A stretch of DNA of 9,752 bases from Planctomycetota bacterium (GTDB taxonomy: Bacteria; Planctomycetota; J058; JARGOJ01), in the NCBI GenBank assembly GCA_029210225.1, contig JARGOJ010000263.1, forward strand, positions 1 to 9,752, written 5' to 3'. The notes below the pieces were generated by a model, which made no database searches, was not told where the DNA came from, and worked only from the letters and a program-made list of their open reading frames with translations. Positions 1-6,773 of the stretch are shown piece by piece. Numbering within the stretch: position 1 is the stretch's first letter; the number at the start of each line of letters is the position of its first letter. The translations under genes were made by a program, and so were the position numbers.

Positions 1-657
1 CTCATGCTCAACGCCGCGCTCCCCTATTTCTCAGCGGAGACGCTTCATCTCTGCGTCGTTGACCCAGGAGTCGGGTCGGACCGCCGAATCATTTATGTGG
101 CGAGCCCCATGGGCCACTTTCTCGCTCCAGACAACGGGGTTCTCACACCGGTCTTTGACAAGGGCCAGGGCTATCAATGCTGGTCGGTCACTAACACCGA
201 GTTCATGCTCCCCAAAAAATCGAACACCTTTCATGGCCGAGACATCTTCGCGCCCGTCGCTGCACACCTTGCACGGGGCATCCCTGGAAAGGACCTCGGA
301 CCAAAGATCACCGACCCCGTTCAAATAAGCTCTCCTCAAGTCGACCGGAAAGGCTCGACTTTGGAAGGAGAGGTCATTTATATCGACGGGTTCGGGAATG
401 TCTGCACGAACATCCCAGCCTGCTATCACGCCGCCTTGAAATCGGCCGCGTTCCCCGATTCAAACGTAGAACTTCAGGGCCCTTGCGCAAACTCCTATAG
501 CAGTAAAAAGCCTGGAGATTCGTTGATCATTGTTAACTCATTTGCCTACTTGGAGCTCGCCATCAACCAAGGCGACGCCGCCAAGACATACAAGATAGAG
601 AGAGGTCACAAGGTTATGATCACCCTTGACGCTTGGCAACCCATCGATAACCCTTAA
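1..657 (+). CDS. SAM hydroxide adenosyltransferase (DUF62 / SAM hydrolase family), 5' partial
   Basis: The gene enters from the left edge in frame (codon CTC at 1-3) and ends at TAA 655-657. The visible part has 218 codons. Counting from the Met at nt 4, the family landmarks appear in order: VVDPGVGSDRR (residues 18-28), PDNGVLT (42-48), FHGRDIFAPVAAHLA (76-90), IDGFGNVCTNI (127-137) and NSFAYLELAINQGDAA (178-193). DUF62 proteins hydrolyse S-adenosylmethionine to adenosine and methionine with an Asp-Arg-His set that orients water; D20, R27 and H77 fit it by motif and spacing. The missing N-terminus, roughly 50-60 residues, should hold the usual TDFG...D segment. The D20-H77 spacing leaves no room for the extra loop of the fluorinase, so a hydrolase is more likely than a halogenase. 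The protein is probably cytosolic. A cupin gene follows 28 bp downstream on the same strand, suggesting co-transcription. The physiological role of SAM hydrolysis in this family is unsettled. Confidence 0.93.
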   Translation, partial: LMLNAALPYFSAETLHLCVVDPGVGSDRRIIYVASPMGHFLAPDNGVLTPVFDKGQGYQCWSVTNTEFMLPKKSNTFHGRDIFAPVAAHLARGIPGKDLGPKITDPVQISSPQVDRKGSTLEGEVIYIDGFGNVCTNIPACYHAALKSAAFPDSNVELQGPCANSYSSKKPGDSLIIVNSFAYLELAINQGDAAKTYKIERGHKVMITLDAWQPIDNP

Positions 658-673
658 CGAGTGGCATTTTTCC

Positions 674-678
674 AGGAG
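674..678 (+). promoter_or_regulatory. Ribosome binding site AGGAG of the cupin gene
   Basis: AGGAG lies 7 nt before the ATG at 686. It decides the start of the cupin gene against the longer open frame beginning at 626, which would overlap the SAM hydrolase gene and has no such signal. Confidence 0.75.
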
Positions 679-685
679 AAGGCTC

Positions 686-1252
686 ATGCGAATCAAACGC
701 TTGCGAAGTCACCCACGGTTCCGCCTGGAAGGCGCGTCCGATCATTTTCAATCATGCTGGGAGCTTGAGCTGAACCCCGGAGAAGAGACCAGCCCCCATC
801 GCCACTATGAGCGAGAAGAGCTTCTCTACCTCGTCTCAGGCAGAGCGCTCGTGACCATCGAGTCCATTCAGCGAGAAGTCACAACGGGAGAGGTGGTTCT
901 CATTCCACCAAGACACTCCCATAAGATCATCAACCGCAGCAATCGCCCGCTCCACGCCCTCAGCGTCGAGAGCCGCTTTGACACCACAGAGATTAGCTAC
1001 GAAGAACAAAAGAGCACAGCCCCGAGCGAGAGCCTTGCAACCGCCCTCTCAGAACTCGCCCCGGTCCTCAATGAATCCGAGGCCATCCAAAAACTGGTCG
1101 AGATCTTCAACGTTGGGAGCCAACTCTCAGTGCATCTTGAAGCGTCACGAGATATCACAGCTCAGGCAGGACAAGAGGCCATGGAACGCCTCGAACGCGA
1201 TGTCATGAACGCTGTCCTCGAAATCACCAAGCGCTACCACGACGAAAACTAA
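686..1252 (+). CDS. Single-domain cupin protein
   Basis: The product has 188 residues. Both cupin motifs are present. Motif 1 is G32-x5-H38-R-H40, E44/E45 and G52. Motif 2 is G68-x5-P74-P-R-H-S-H79-x3-N83, with Arg in place of the usual Gly. H38, H40, a Glu at 44/45 and H79 form the standard metal-binding set of a conserved beta barrel (about residues 20-105). A C-terminal region of about 80 residues (110-188) looks helical and is not typical of the smallest cupins; it may mediate dimerisation. No signal peptide or membrane segment is seen, so it is cytosolic. Substrate cannot be told: cupins range from dioxygenases and isomerases to small-molecule sensors. The start at 686 is set by AGGAG at 674-678. 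The gene follows the SAM hydrolase by 28 bp. Its TAA stop (1250-1252) overlaps the stop of the convergent ferritin-like gene. Confidence 0.88.
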   Translation: MRIKRLRSHPRFRLEGASDHFQSCWELELNPGEETSPHRHYEREELLYLVSGRALVTIESIQREVTTGEVVLIPPRHSHKIINRSNRPLHALSVESRFDTTEISYEEQKSTAPSESLATALSELAPVLNESEAIQKLVEIFNVGSQLSVHLEASRDITAQAGQEAMERLERDVMNAVLEITKRYHDEN

Positions 1253-2241
1253 GCCGCTGAAGCAGTGATTCTTCTAGGCTGAAGTAAATCAGTCATGCGC
1301 TCTAGAAGCTCTCTGCGTTGCACGTAGAAGGCCGAGACGAGGTCATTTTGGCGAGCTTGCCCCTCAAGCAACCACAGCTCCATAGAGATCTTTGTAGGCT
1401 CTGCTTGGTTACTTGGCTCCATCGTCTCCAATCGTTTCACTCCGCGCTTCAAGAGCGCCGTCGTGAGAGCTCCCCCCTCTGAAGCAGCCCACTCGACAAT
1501 CTTCCAAGCCAATTCACCGTGAGCCGCCTCATCCGCAGCGATCTTCGCCAGGGCTCCTGAGAGACCTGGTTTGCAACGCTGCGAGGCTTGTTTGGCGATT
1601 TTCGCCGCGATGCCCTCATTCAAGCATCCGTCAAAGAGCGACTCCAGGGCCACGAATCCCAAACGGAGCGACCGTGGGCCGAGGCCTCCAGAGCGCGACC
1701 CACTGATTCTTATTGCTCCTGGCTGATAGCGCTTATCAGTGTAGGTGCTCGCTTGCCTGTAGCAAAACTCGCCGTGGCGTATTTCGTCCTGAATAGCGCT
1801 CGCTGTCTCACTCAACAGGGCACGGGGAGCCCCCAGGGCAAGCAAGCGAAGCTGAAGGTCGGCGAAGGCGGCGATGGACGCGTGCTCTGCCTCTCCATCC
1901 TCCAGCCAAGCCTGTCCCAAGGCCTCCATGGTTCTCATTTCGAGCTGTGAACACTGTGAAGCGCTCTCACCCTGACTGACAACAGCCTCAGGGGCACGAG
2001 CTTTACCACTGCGCCAAAAGGGTCTGCCTTTCACAACCTGCGTCGTCGATCGGAGCATGAAGACGGCAAAGGCAATGGCGCTGCACAAACTACAGGCCAA
2101 ACCCATTCCGAGAATGACCCACATCGACATGTTCAGGCCTGGGCCCTCTGGATTGTCCGAGTATCCCTTCTCATCCTCGCTGCGGGCATCCGGGTCGGGA
2201 GCATCGTTCTGGGGAGGCTTCTCATCGTTGTTTTCGCTCAT
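1249..2241 (-). CDS. Membrane-anchored ferritin-like (putative diiron) protein
   Basis: The product has 330 residues. Residues 1-38 are acidic and disordered. A single membrane segment spans about 40-63 and is followed by a basic stretch (R64, K71, R73, R77, K80, R82), so the large C-terminal part is predicted to be cytoplasmic. Residues about 105-255 form a four-helix ferritin-like domain of the 'EHASIAAFA' type: E119-H-A-S, D152-E153-x2-H156, E209 in DGCLNEGIAA, and D237-E238-x2-H241. These are two Glu plus E-x2-H half-sites as expected for a diiron centre. The domain resembles uncharacterised ferritin-like proteins I know from Myxococcota. Whether it stores iron, is an oxidase or detoxifies peroxide is unknown. 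The ATG at 2239-2241 is 15 bp after the histidine kinase stop, so it is probably the last gene of the minus-strand operon. The ribosome site is weak (GAGAG). The TAG stop at 1249-1251 overlaps the convergent cupin stop. Confidence 0.82.
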   Translation of the reverse strand: MSENNDEKPPQNDAPDPDARSEDEKGYSDNPEGPGLNMSMWVILGMGLACSLCSAIAFAVFMLRSTTQVVKGRPFWRSGKARAPEAVVSQGESASQCSQLEMRTMEALGQAWLEDGEAEHASIAAFADLQLRLLALGAPRALLSETASAIQDEIRHGEFCYRQASTYTDKRYQPGAIRISGSRSGGLGPRSLRLGFVALESLFDGCLNEGIAAKIAKQASQRCKPGLSGALAKIAADEAAHGELAWKIVEWAASEGGALTTALLKRGVKRLETMEPSNQAEPTKISMELWLLEGQARQNDLVSAFYVQRRELLERMTDLLQPRRITASAA

Positions 2242-2256
2242 AGTTTGACTCTCTAC

Positions 2257-4440
2257 CTAGACTTCAATAGATCGAAGGCGCTGACTTGGACTGCTTGGAC
2301 CATCAATCTTCGTCGGGAGTTCCAGAATAAAGGTGGCACCCTTTCCAGGGCTTGAATCGACGTAGATCATTCCGCCATGATCCCGCACAATGCCAAAGCT
2401 CACTGACAATCCGAGGCCAGTCCCCTGGCCCTGCTCTTTTGTTGTAAAGAACGGGTCGAAGATCTTCCGGACATCCGAAGCTTTAATCCCTGGGCCAGAG
2501 TCCTTCACGAGTATCCTGACCCGCGACTGCATTCTCAGCGCTTCCCCGGCATCCGCCGCAGCGATTCCAGCGGGAGGTGGAGCGCCGGGGAGTATCGTTT
2601 GAACTCGAACAGTCAGCTCTCCCTGGCCTTCCATGGCATGGATAGCGTTGACGACAAGGTTCAAAACGACCTGGGAAATTTGCCCTTCATCCGCATGAAT
2701 TGAGACTCCAGCCCCAGAGTCGCGATCGATGTTGACCGCGCTCGCCATCTTCTTCAATTCAACGATCGCCATCGCCCGATTGATAATCTCGGAGATCTCC
2801 ACCAGCTTCCGTTCGCCTTCACTCTTACGCGCAAATTGAAGAAGATCTTTCACGATCTTCCCGATTTGCTGCGAATGCTCCTCGATCACCTGAATCTTCT
2901 CCAGGACATCTTCAGTCTGTTCCATTTCTTTCAGTTCTTCCGCCGCGAGCTGAGCAAACATGCTCACCACGCCGACGGGGTTGTTGATTTCGTGGGCAAT
3001 TCCTGCGGCCATTTCTCCAAGGGTGGAAAGCTTCTCCGATTGAATGAGTTTACTTTCAAGCGCCCGATGCTCTGTCACGTTTCGAGCGTGTTCAATGACG
3101 AGTATGACCTCACCCGTCTCATCTTTCAGCGGGAAGTTATTGATCTGCCAAACCTCCTTCGTCTTGGGGTGGACCATCTCCATGCGATGAGCCTTGCCGC
3201 TCAATCGCGTCACATCGACGGGGCACTCCTTGCAATTCATCTCCGACTTATTGCGATAGACGCTGTAGCACTTCCGGCCGTTGATATCCTCACCATAGAC
3301 TTCTCTCGCAATGCGATTACTGCGAATAATGTTGTAGTCGGAGTCCTGCACCACGATGACATCAGTAATCGCATTGAAGACCGAATCGAGAAAGCGCTCG
3401 GATTGCTCCTTCTCTTTGAGGGACAAGGCCAGATAAGAGGCACGCTCTTGAGTGGCGACCTCCCTCAACTGAAGGCGCCCCACTCCGAGGCCCAGGAGGA
3501 TCACGAAAGAGAAGGTTCCGGCGGCTAAGCCTAGAGTCCAGCGAAGCTCGCTGCCGAGAAGTTCTGATACTTCGGCCTGGGTCACGGTACCGATCACGCG
3601 CCAACCCTTGCCTTGAGGGACGTCAATGGGCAGCGCGGTGACCAGGTCTTCCCCGAGGCGCGTAGAAATGTCGCTGCTCCCTTGGAACAAGTCTCTCCAA
3701 GTTTGTCCGACGAAGCGCTGATCGAGGCTCTTCCAATCTCCTGAAAAGGGATAAAGGCGACGTCCCGACTCGGCCGCGATAAAACGGCTCTGTCCGACGA
3801 TTGGCTCGCTTTCTGTCTTTAGAGAATCAACACCTGCCAAGGCCTCGCTTGCGTCCATTTCAAGAATGAGAACCGCCTGACGAGCTTCGGTACCCATGCC
3901 CGGTATGGCGGCTTCAATTCTGAGAAGGGGTTTATTATCGTCAGCGGGAATCAATGAGCACCGAACTTCGTTCGCGTTGAGACCCTCGGAGAGTCGACGA
4001 TGTTCAGCCTCTGGCGCCAGTCGCATCCTCTCGACGATCGAGTGTTCAATGTCCACTGCAGGCGAGGAGAGACGTGCGACAACGAGACCTTCTTGATCGA
4101 GCAAGATCAGCTGGTGAATCTTCGGGTTTTCTCTCTGGATTTCGACGAGCATCCGATCGAGGGCGGAGGCGTTTGGCTCTCCGCTTGGGCGTTCTTTCGC
4201 GTCGCTTCGCTTGCAGAGCGCGTGGACCTCAACCCTGTTCGAGAAGGTCGTTGTAATCGCCGTAGCTCGGACTATGAGCGACGATAGCGGAGCCACCACA
4301 TCACTTTGGAGAGCTTTTTCACGAGACTTAAAAAAGCCTACTTCCAGCTGGGACTTCGTCGATTGATAGAGCCACAGAAAGTTTACGATCAAGACGACGA
4401 GCAGTAGGAAGAAGGCGAGAAAGACGAAGTTTCGATCCAC
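2257..4440 (-). CDS. Membrane sensor histidine kinase: Cache-like sensor, PAS, HisKA, HATPase_c
   Basis: The product has 727 residues. Membrane helices at about 6-26 and 301-321 flank a 270-residue extracytoplasmic region. Its LILLDQEGLVVARL segment (111-124) and its length suggest a double-Cache ligand sensor. A PAS domain follows at about 345-460 with a Cys set, C391, C403 and C406. HisKA shows phospho-acceptor H483 in AAGIAHEINNPVG. The ATPase domain shows the N box (N594, N598), the G1 box D647-SGPG, the F box FDPFF (661-665) and the G2 box GTGLGL (673-678). It would autophosphorylate H483 and pass phosphate to a response regulator, but none is in the window and there is no fused receiver domain. 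The start is GTG (4438-4440), 4 nt after the preceding gene's stop, so translation is probably coupled. No other in-frame start precedes the first membrane helix. The signal sensed is unknown. Confidence 0.95.
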   Translation of the reverse strand: MDRNFVFLAFFLLLVVLIVNFLWLYQSTKSQLEVGFFKSREKALQSDVVAPLSSLIVRATAITTTFSNRVEVHALCKRSDAKERPSGEPNASALDRMLVEIQRENPKIHQLILLDQEGLVVARLSSPAVDIEHSIVERMRLAPEAEHRRLSEGLNANEVRCSLIPADDNKPLLRIEAAIPGMGTEARQAVLILEMDASEALAGVDSLKTESEPIVGQSRFIAAESGRRLYPFSGDWKSLDQRFVGQTWRDLFQGSSDISTRLGEDLVTALPIDVPQGKGWRVIGTVTQAEVSELLGSELRWTLGLAAGTFSFVILLGLGVGRLQLREVATQERASYLALSLKEKEQSERFLDSVFNAITDVIVVQDSDYNIIRSNRIAREVYGEDINGRKCYSVYRNKSEMNCKECPVDVTRLSGKAHRMEMVHPKTKEVWQINNFPLKDETGEVILVIEHARNVTEHRALESKLIQSEKLSTLGEMAAGIAHEINNPVGVVSMFAQLAAEELKEMEQTEDVLEKIQVIEEHSQQIGKIVKDLLQFARKSEGERKLVEISEIINRAMAIVELKKMASAVNIDRDSGAGVSIHADEGQISQVVLNLVVNAIHAMEGQGELTVRVQTILPGAPPPAGIAAADAGEALRMQSRVRILVKDSGPGIKASDVRKIFDPFFTTKEQGQGTGLGLSVSFGIVRDHGGMIYVDSSPGKGATFILELPTKIDGPSSPSQRLRSIEV

Positions 4441-4444
4441 GTGA

Positions 4445-5722
4445 TTATCCGTCTTTCATTAGAGAGTTGAGCAGCTTTGCCCTTTGCTGGATCCAAAGCT
4501 TCTTCGAGCTATTCAGCCCCTTTAGACAGGCGCGGGCCTTCCCATTTTCTCCCAGACGACGCCATAAATCTCCTTTGAGTAATTGAACTTCCTCTCCTCC
4601 ATCCTCGGTCGATTTCGGGACCTGCTTAAGATAGCCAAGGGCTTCCCGAATAAGGATTTCCTCGTTTTTGATGTGTTGCTCAAGAGCCGCTAAGGCTAGG
4701 GAGAGTGGCCGTGGCAGGGTCTCCCGCTTCAGGTCTTTGAGCGACTGTTCTCGCTCTGCCCTGAGCCCTAAGCGCAGCGCCGCTTGGGCTAGGCGCAGTT
4801 GCAGAGTACGTCCTTCGTTGCTCATGAGCGCGGCGGCTGCTTTATCGGCGCGGCCCTTGGCCTCTTCCTTCAGCTGTCTCAATTCGGCTTCGATCTTGAG
4901 GAAGGCTCGTTCGAGTTCTTGTTTTCGAAAACGTTCGACGGCATCGTGCGCTGGAATTTGTTGATTCACACGTCCCTGCAACGAGTCGAGCTGCTGGAGA
5001 ACTCGTTCTAGGCTTCGAATCTCGCGAATGGACGGGTGTTGAAGAGAGCCGACTTCATTCTTGAGCCCTTGGTATTGCTTCAATCCATCCTTCAGGTCGC
5101 TAGGGCGAAAGCTTGAGAGTCCACCTTGGGAAACGGAGAGGCCTCTCTCAATCCATGCGCTTTGAAGCAATAGAGAGGCGTAGAAGCGCTCCTGACCCGT
5201 GCTCTGTCCTGTGTCTTCGCTCAGCGCCTTGTAGCAAACAACGCTGAGACGATGTCGAGTTGCGACGGGAATAGACTCACTGTTGCTAACACTTTGAGAG
5301 ACCTTAATGCCTGAGTCTTTAACGGCTTTCAGGACCAAGCGTTTTTGCCGGGGGCTGAATTGTCCTTCGTTCTTGTTGATGCTCTTCTTCAGATCTCGTT
5401 TCTGACAAGAGTAGAGGCAGCTAGGACAGGTGATAACGTCGTCGAGAGCGTGAACAGTGAGAGCGTTACCTTCGATTGAGTAAACACAACCATCGCTATC
5501 CCGTCCTCCCGACTGATTCCGTGAGATTGTGATGAGGGCAAGGTGGACGGTGCCATCGACTGGGCAATGAATAGTGACGCGGCTTCGACCAGCCTCGCTC
5601 TTGGGAGGCGTTTGACTGAGCAAAATGAGGAGAAGACCGAAGAGGACGAGGGAGCGAGAGCGATGTCTTTTGTGAGAGGCGGTCGCTGACAGTTGCGGAG
5701 AGGTCATGCGAGAGGCCTTCAT
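4445..5722 (-). CDS. Exported or anchored DUF2225-like Cys-motif protein with helical/TPR-like C-terminus
   Basis: The product has 425 residues. A basic N-terminus (K18-R23) and a hydrophobic stretch (25-37) look like a signal peptide, with possible cleavage after S-E-A44; there is no lipobox Cys, so an uncleaved anchor is the alternative. Residues 48-110 carry CPVDG (C53), GGRDSDGC (C79) and CPSCLYSC (C99, C102, C106). This order resembles DUF2225 proteins, which I know as cytosolic with CPVCG then CPxCGY; here the second Cys of the first pair is Asp56. Residues 175-192 (RFYASLLLQSAWIER) also fit that family. About 235-305 is a charged helical, possibly coiled-coil, region. Residues 378-402 (LLKGDLWRRLGENGKARACL) look like one TPR unit. 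The ATG at 5720-5722 is 12 nt after the upstream stop but lacks a Shine-Dalgarno; Met6 (5705-5707) with AAGG 8 nt before it is an alternative. The family function is unknown and the family assignment tentative. Confidence 0.75.
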   Translation of the reverse strand: MKASRMTSPQLSATASHKRHRSRSLVLFGLLLILLSQTPPKSEAGRSRVTIHCPVDGTVHLALITISRNQSGGRDSDGCVYSIEGNALTVHALDDVITCPSCLYSCQKRDLKKSINKNEGQFSPRQKRLVLKAVKDSGIKVSQSVSNSESIPVATRHRLSVVCYKALSEDTGQSTGQERFYASLLLQSAWIERGLSVSQGGLSSFRPSDLKDGLKQYQGLKNEVGSLQHPSIREIRSLERVLQQLDSLQGRVNQQIPAHDAVERFRKQELERAFLKIEAELRQLKEEAKGRADKAAAALMSNEGRTLQLRLAQAALRLGLRAEREQSLKDLKRETLPRPLSLALAALEQHIKNEEILIREALGYLKQVPKSTEDGGEEVQLLKGDLWRRLGENGKARACLKGLNSSKKLWIQQRAKLLNSLMKDG

Positions 5723-5734
5723 GGCGCGAGAGAT

Positions 5735-6733
5735 TTAGGAGAAGGCGTAGGCGACCACGGGAATAGCGAGGGATCCAAGAACGAGGAGGAAAAGCGCGGC
5801 GCTCTTTCCACAACCCTTTTTGGTCGCTTTGACGGGAGTGGCCTCTGGGGCGGGTTCGGCGCCTTCTTGAGGTTGATCTGCAGCGATAATCGCGCCTTTG
5901 CTGCTCAACGCTTGAACTTTCTTCCAGTCGCCGAATTCGGCGCTGACGGCCATCGCGTCGGGCTGCTTCGGTGAGGGCGCTTTTTTCGCTGGGGCTTTTT
6001 TGGGAGCAGGCTTTGGAGCCTCTGCTTTTGGCGCCGGCGCTTTCTTTTCGACTTTGGGTGCGGGGGCGTTCTTCTCGGCGGACTCTGCGGCCTCTCGGGC
6101 CGCTTCCAGCTGTTCAATTTGAAAGATATCGAGCTCGTCCATAGAGAGGCCGAGGTCCATCTCTTGGGACTCTTGGAGCTTCTTCTCCATGTCTGGGCGC
6201 CGACCTCGATTGGAGGTGGCCATGAGCCTTGAGGTTTCCCCTTTGTCTTCTCGCTGCTGGTATCCGATGGGCATGTTGAAGGGATCGGCAGGATCAATGG
6301 AGATCGGCGCCGAGAAGCTGGTCGGTGGTGGAGGAGCCGGGGCGGGCGCTTCAACTTGACGGAGCCGGGCGCTTGGAGTGGCGGGCGCGGAAGAAAAGAT
6401 TTGGGTCGGGTTGTCTTTGAACCAGATGTTGTGGCCGCAATGTGGACAAGTAGGGAGGGCGCCCTTTTGGATATCGGAGGATTCTGCGCATTGGGCGCAG
6501 ATAGAGAATCTCTGATAAACGAGTTGATAGCCGCGCATCAGGTGTTCTTGGGACACGTATTGCTTATCGCGGAGGATGGCGCCGAGTCGAATTTGTGTTT
6601 GAGCTTGAATGGCAAGGCATTCCGAGAGAGCGGATTGTTTAACAACATCTCGGTAATGGAGGAGCATGACAAGGAGTTTGTCAGCTTTGAGCGCGGGGGG
6701 GTTTAGTGGTGTTGTTTGAGAAGGGTTGTTCAC
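5735..6733 (-). CDS. Tail-anchored zinc-ribbon protein of unknown function (332 aa, paralogue B)
   Basis: I do not recognise a named family. Residues 13-75 form a compact helical module with 'IRLGAILRDKQYVSQEHL' (48-65), which resembles the 'LGxIL...G.I...xL' pattern of MshEN/GspE N-terminal domains. A four-Cys zinc ribbon follows (C79-x2-C82 and C96-x2-C99). Then come a Pro/Ala-rich linker, a conserved island DPFNMPIGYQ (150-159), the patch LGLSMDELDIF (194-204), a Lys/Ala/Pro repeat tract (223-256), and one membrane helix (311-330) two residues from the end. Lysines before the helix and the near-absent tail predict a tail-anchored protein with the zinc ribbon in the cytoplasm. The start is GTG at 6731-6733; an in-frame stop lies 18 nt upstream and no earlier start codon exists between them. 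No good ribosome site is visible. It follows its longer paralogue by 40 bp and precedes the DUF2225-like gene by 12 bp. Confidence 0.85.
   Translation of the reverse strand: MNNPSQTTPLNPPALKADKLLVMLLHYRDVVKQSALSECLAIQAQTQIRLGAILRDKQYVSQEHLMRGYQLVYQRFSICAQCAESSDIQKGALPTCPHCGHNIWFKDNPTQIFSSAPATPSARLRQVEAPAPAPPPPTSFSAPISIDPADPFNMPIGYQQREDKGETSRLMATSNRGRRPDMEKKLQESQEMDLGLSMDELDIFQIEQLEAAREAAESAEKNAPAPKVEKKAPAPKAEAPKPAPKKAPAKKAPSPKQPDAMAVSAEFGDWKKVQALSSKGAIIAADQPQEGAEPAPEATPVKATKKGCGKSAALFLLVLGSLAIPVVAYAFS
6437..6499 (-). other. Zinc-ribbon coding segment, paralogue B
   Basis: This encodes C79-x2-C82-x13-C96-x2-C99 (ICAQC ... CPHCG). The four-Cys spacing matches C230-x2-C233-x13-C247-x2-C250 in paralogue A exactly and is typical of a structural zinc knuckle pair. 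Confidence 0.75.
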
Positions 6734-6773
6734 GGGAATCCGTATTCTTATTTAAGAGCCGAAAGACCAGTCG

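Noticed and set aside
4..657. Fluorinase or chlorinase identity for the first gene
   Set aside because: The extra loop of the fluorinase is not present between the DPGVGS and FHGRD motifs, and the Asp-Arg-His residues typical of the hydrolase are kept.
626..685. Longer 5' end for the cupin gene
   Set aside because: It would overlap the SAM hydrolase gene and has no ribosome site, whereas ATG 686 has AGGAG at 7 nt.
2836..3528. Long plus-strand open frame (230 codons) opposite the histidine kinase gene
   Set aside because: It lies antisense to the PAS/HisKA region, which has unmistakable motifs. Its translation shows no domain, and no ribosome site was seen. It is a shadow of the kinase's codon pattern.
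5960..6070. Lys/Ala/Pro-rich tract as a histone H1-like DNA-binding protein
   Set aside because: The tract is a linker inside a zinc-ribbon protein with a C-terminal membrane anchor, and the paralogue has a different Pro/Ala composition at that place, so spacer function is more likely.
6746..6757. Palindrome TCTTA-TT-TAAGA between the two paralogues
   Set aside because: A 5-bp stem with a 2-base loop is too small for a terminator and could easily occur by chance in a 40-bp AT-rich gap.
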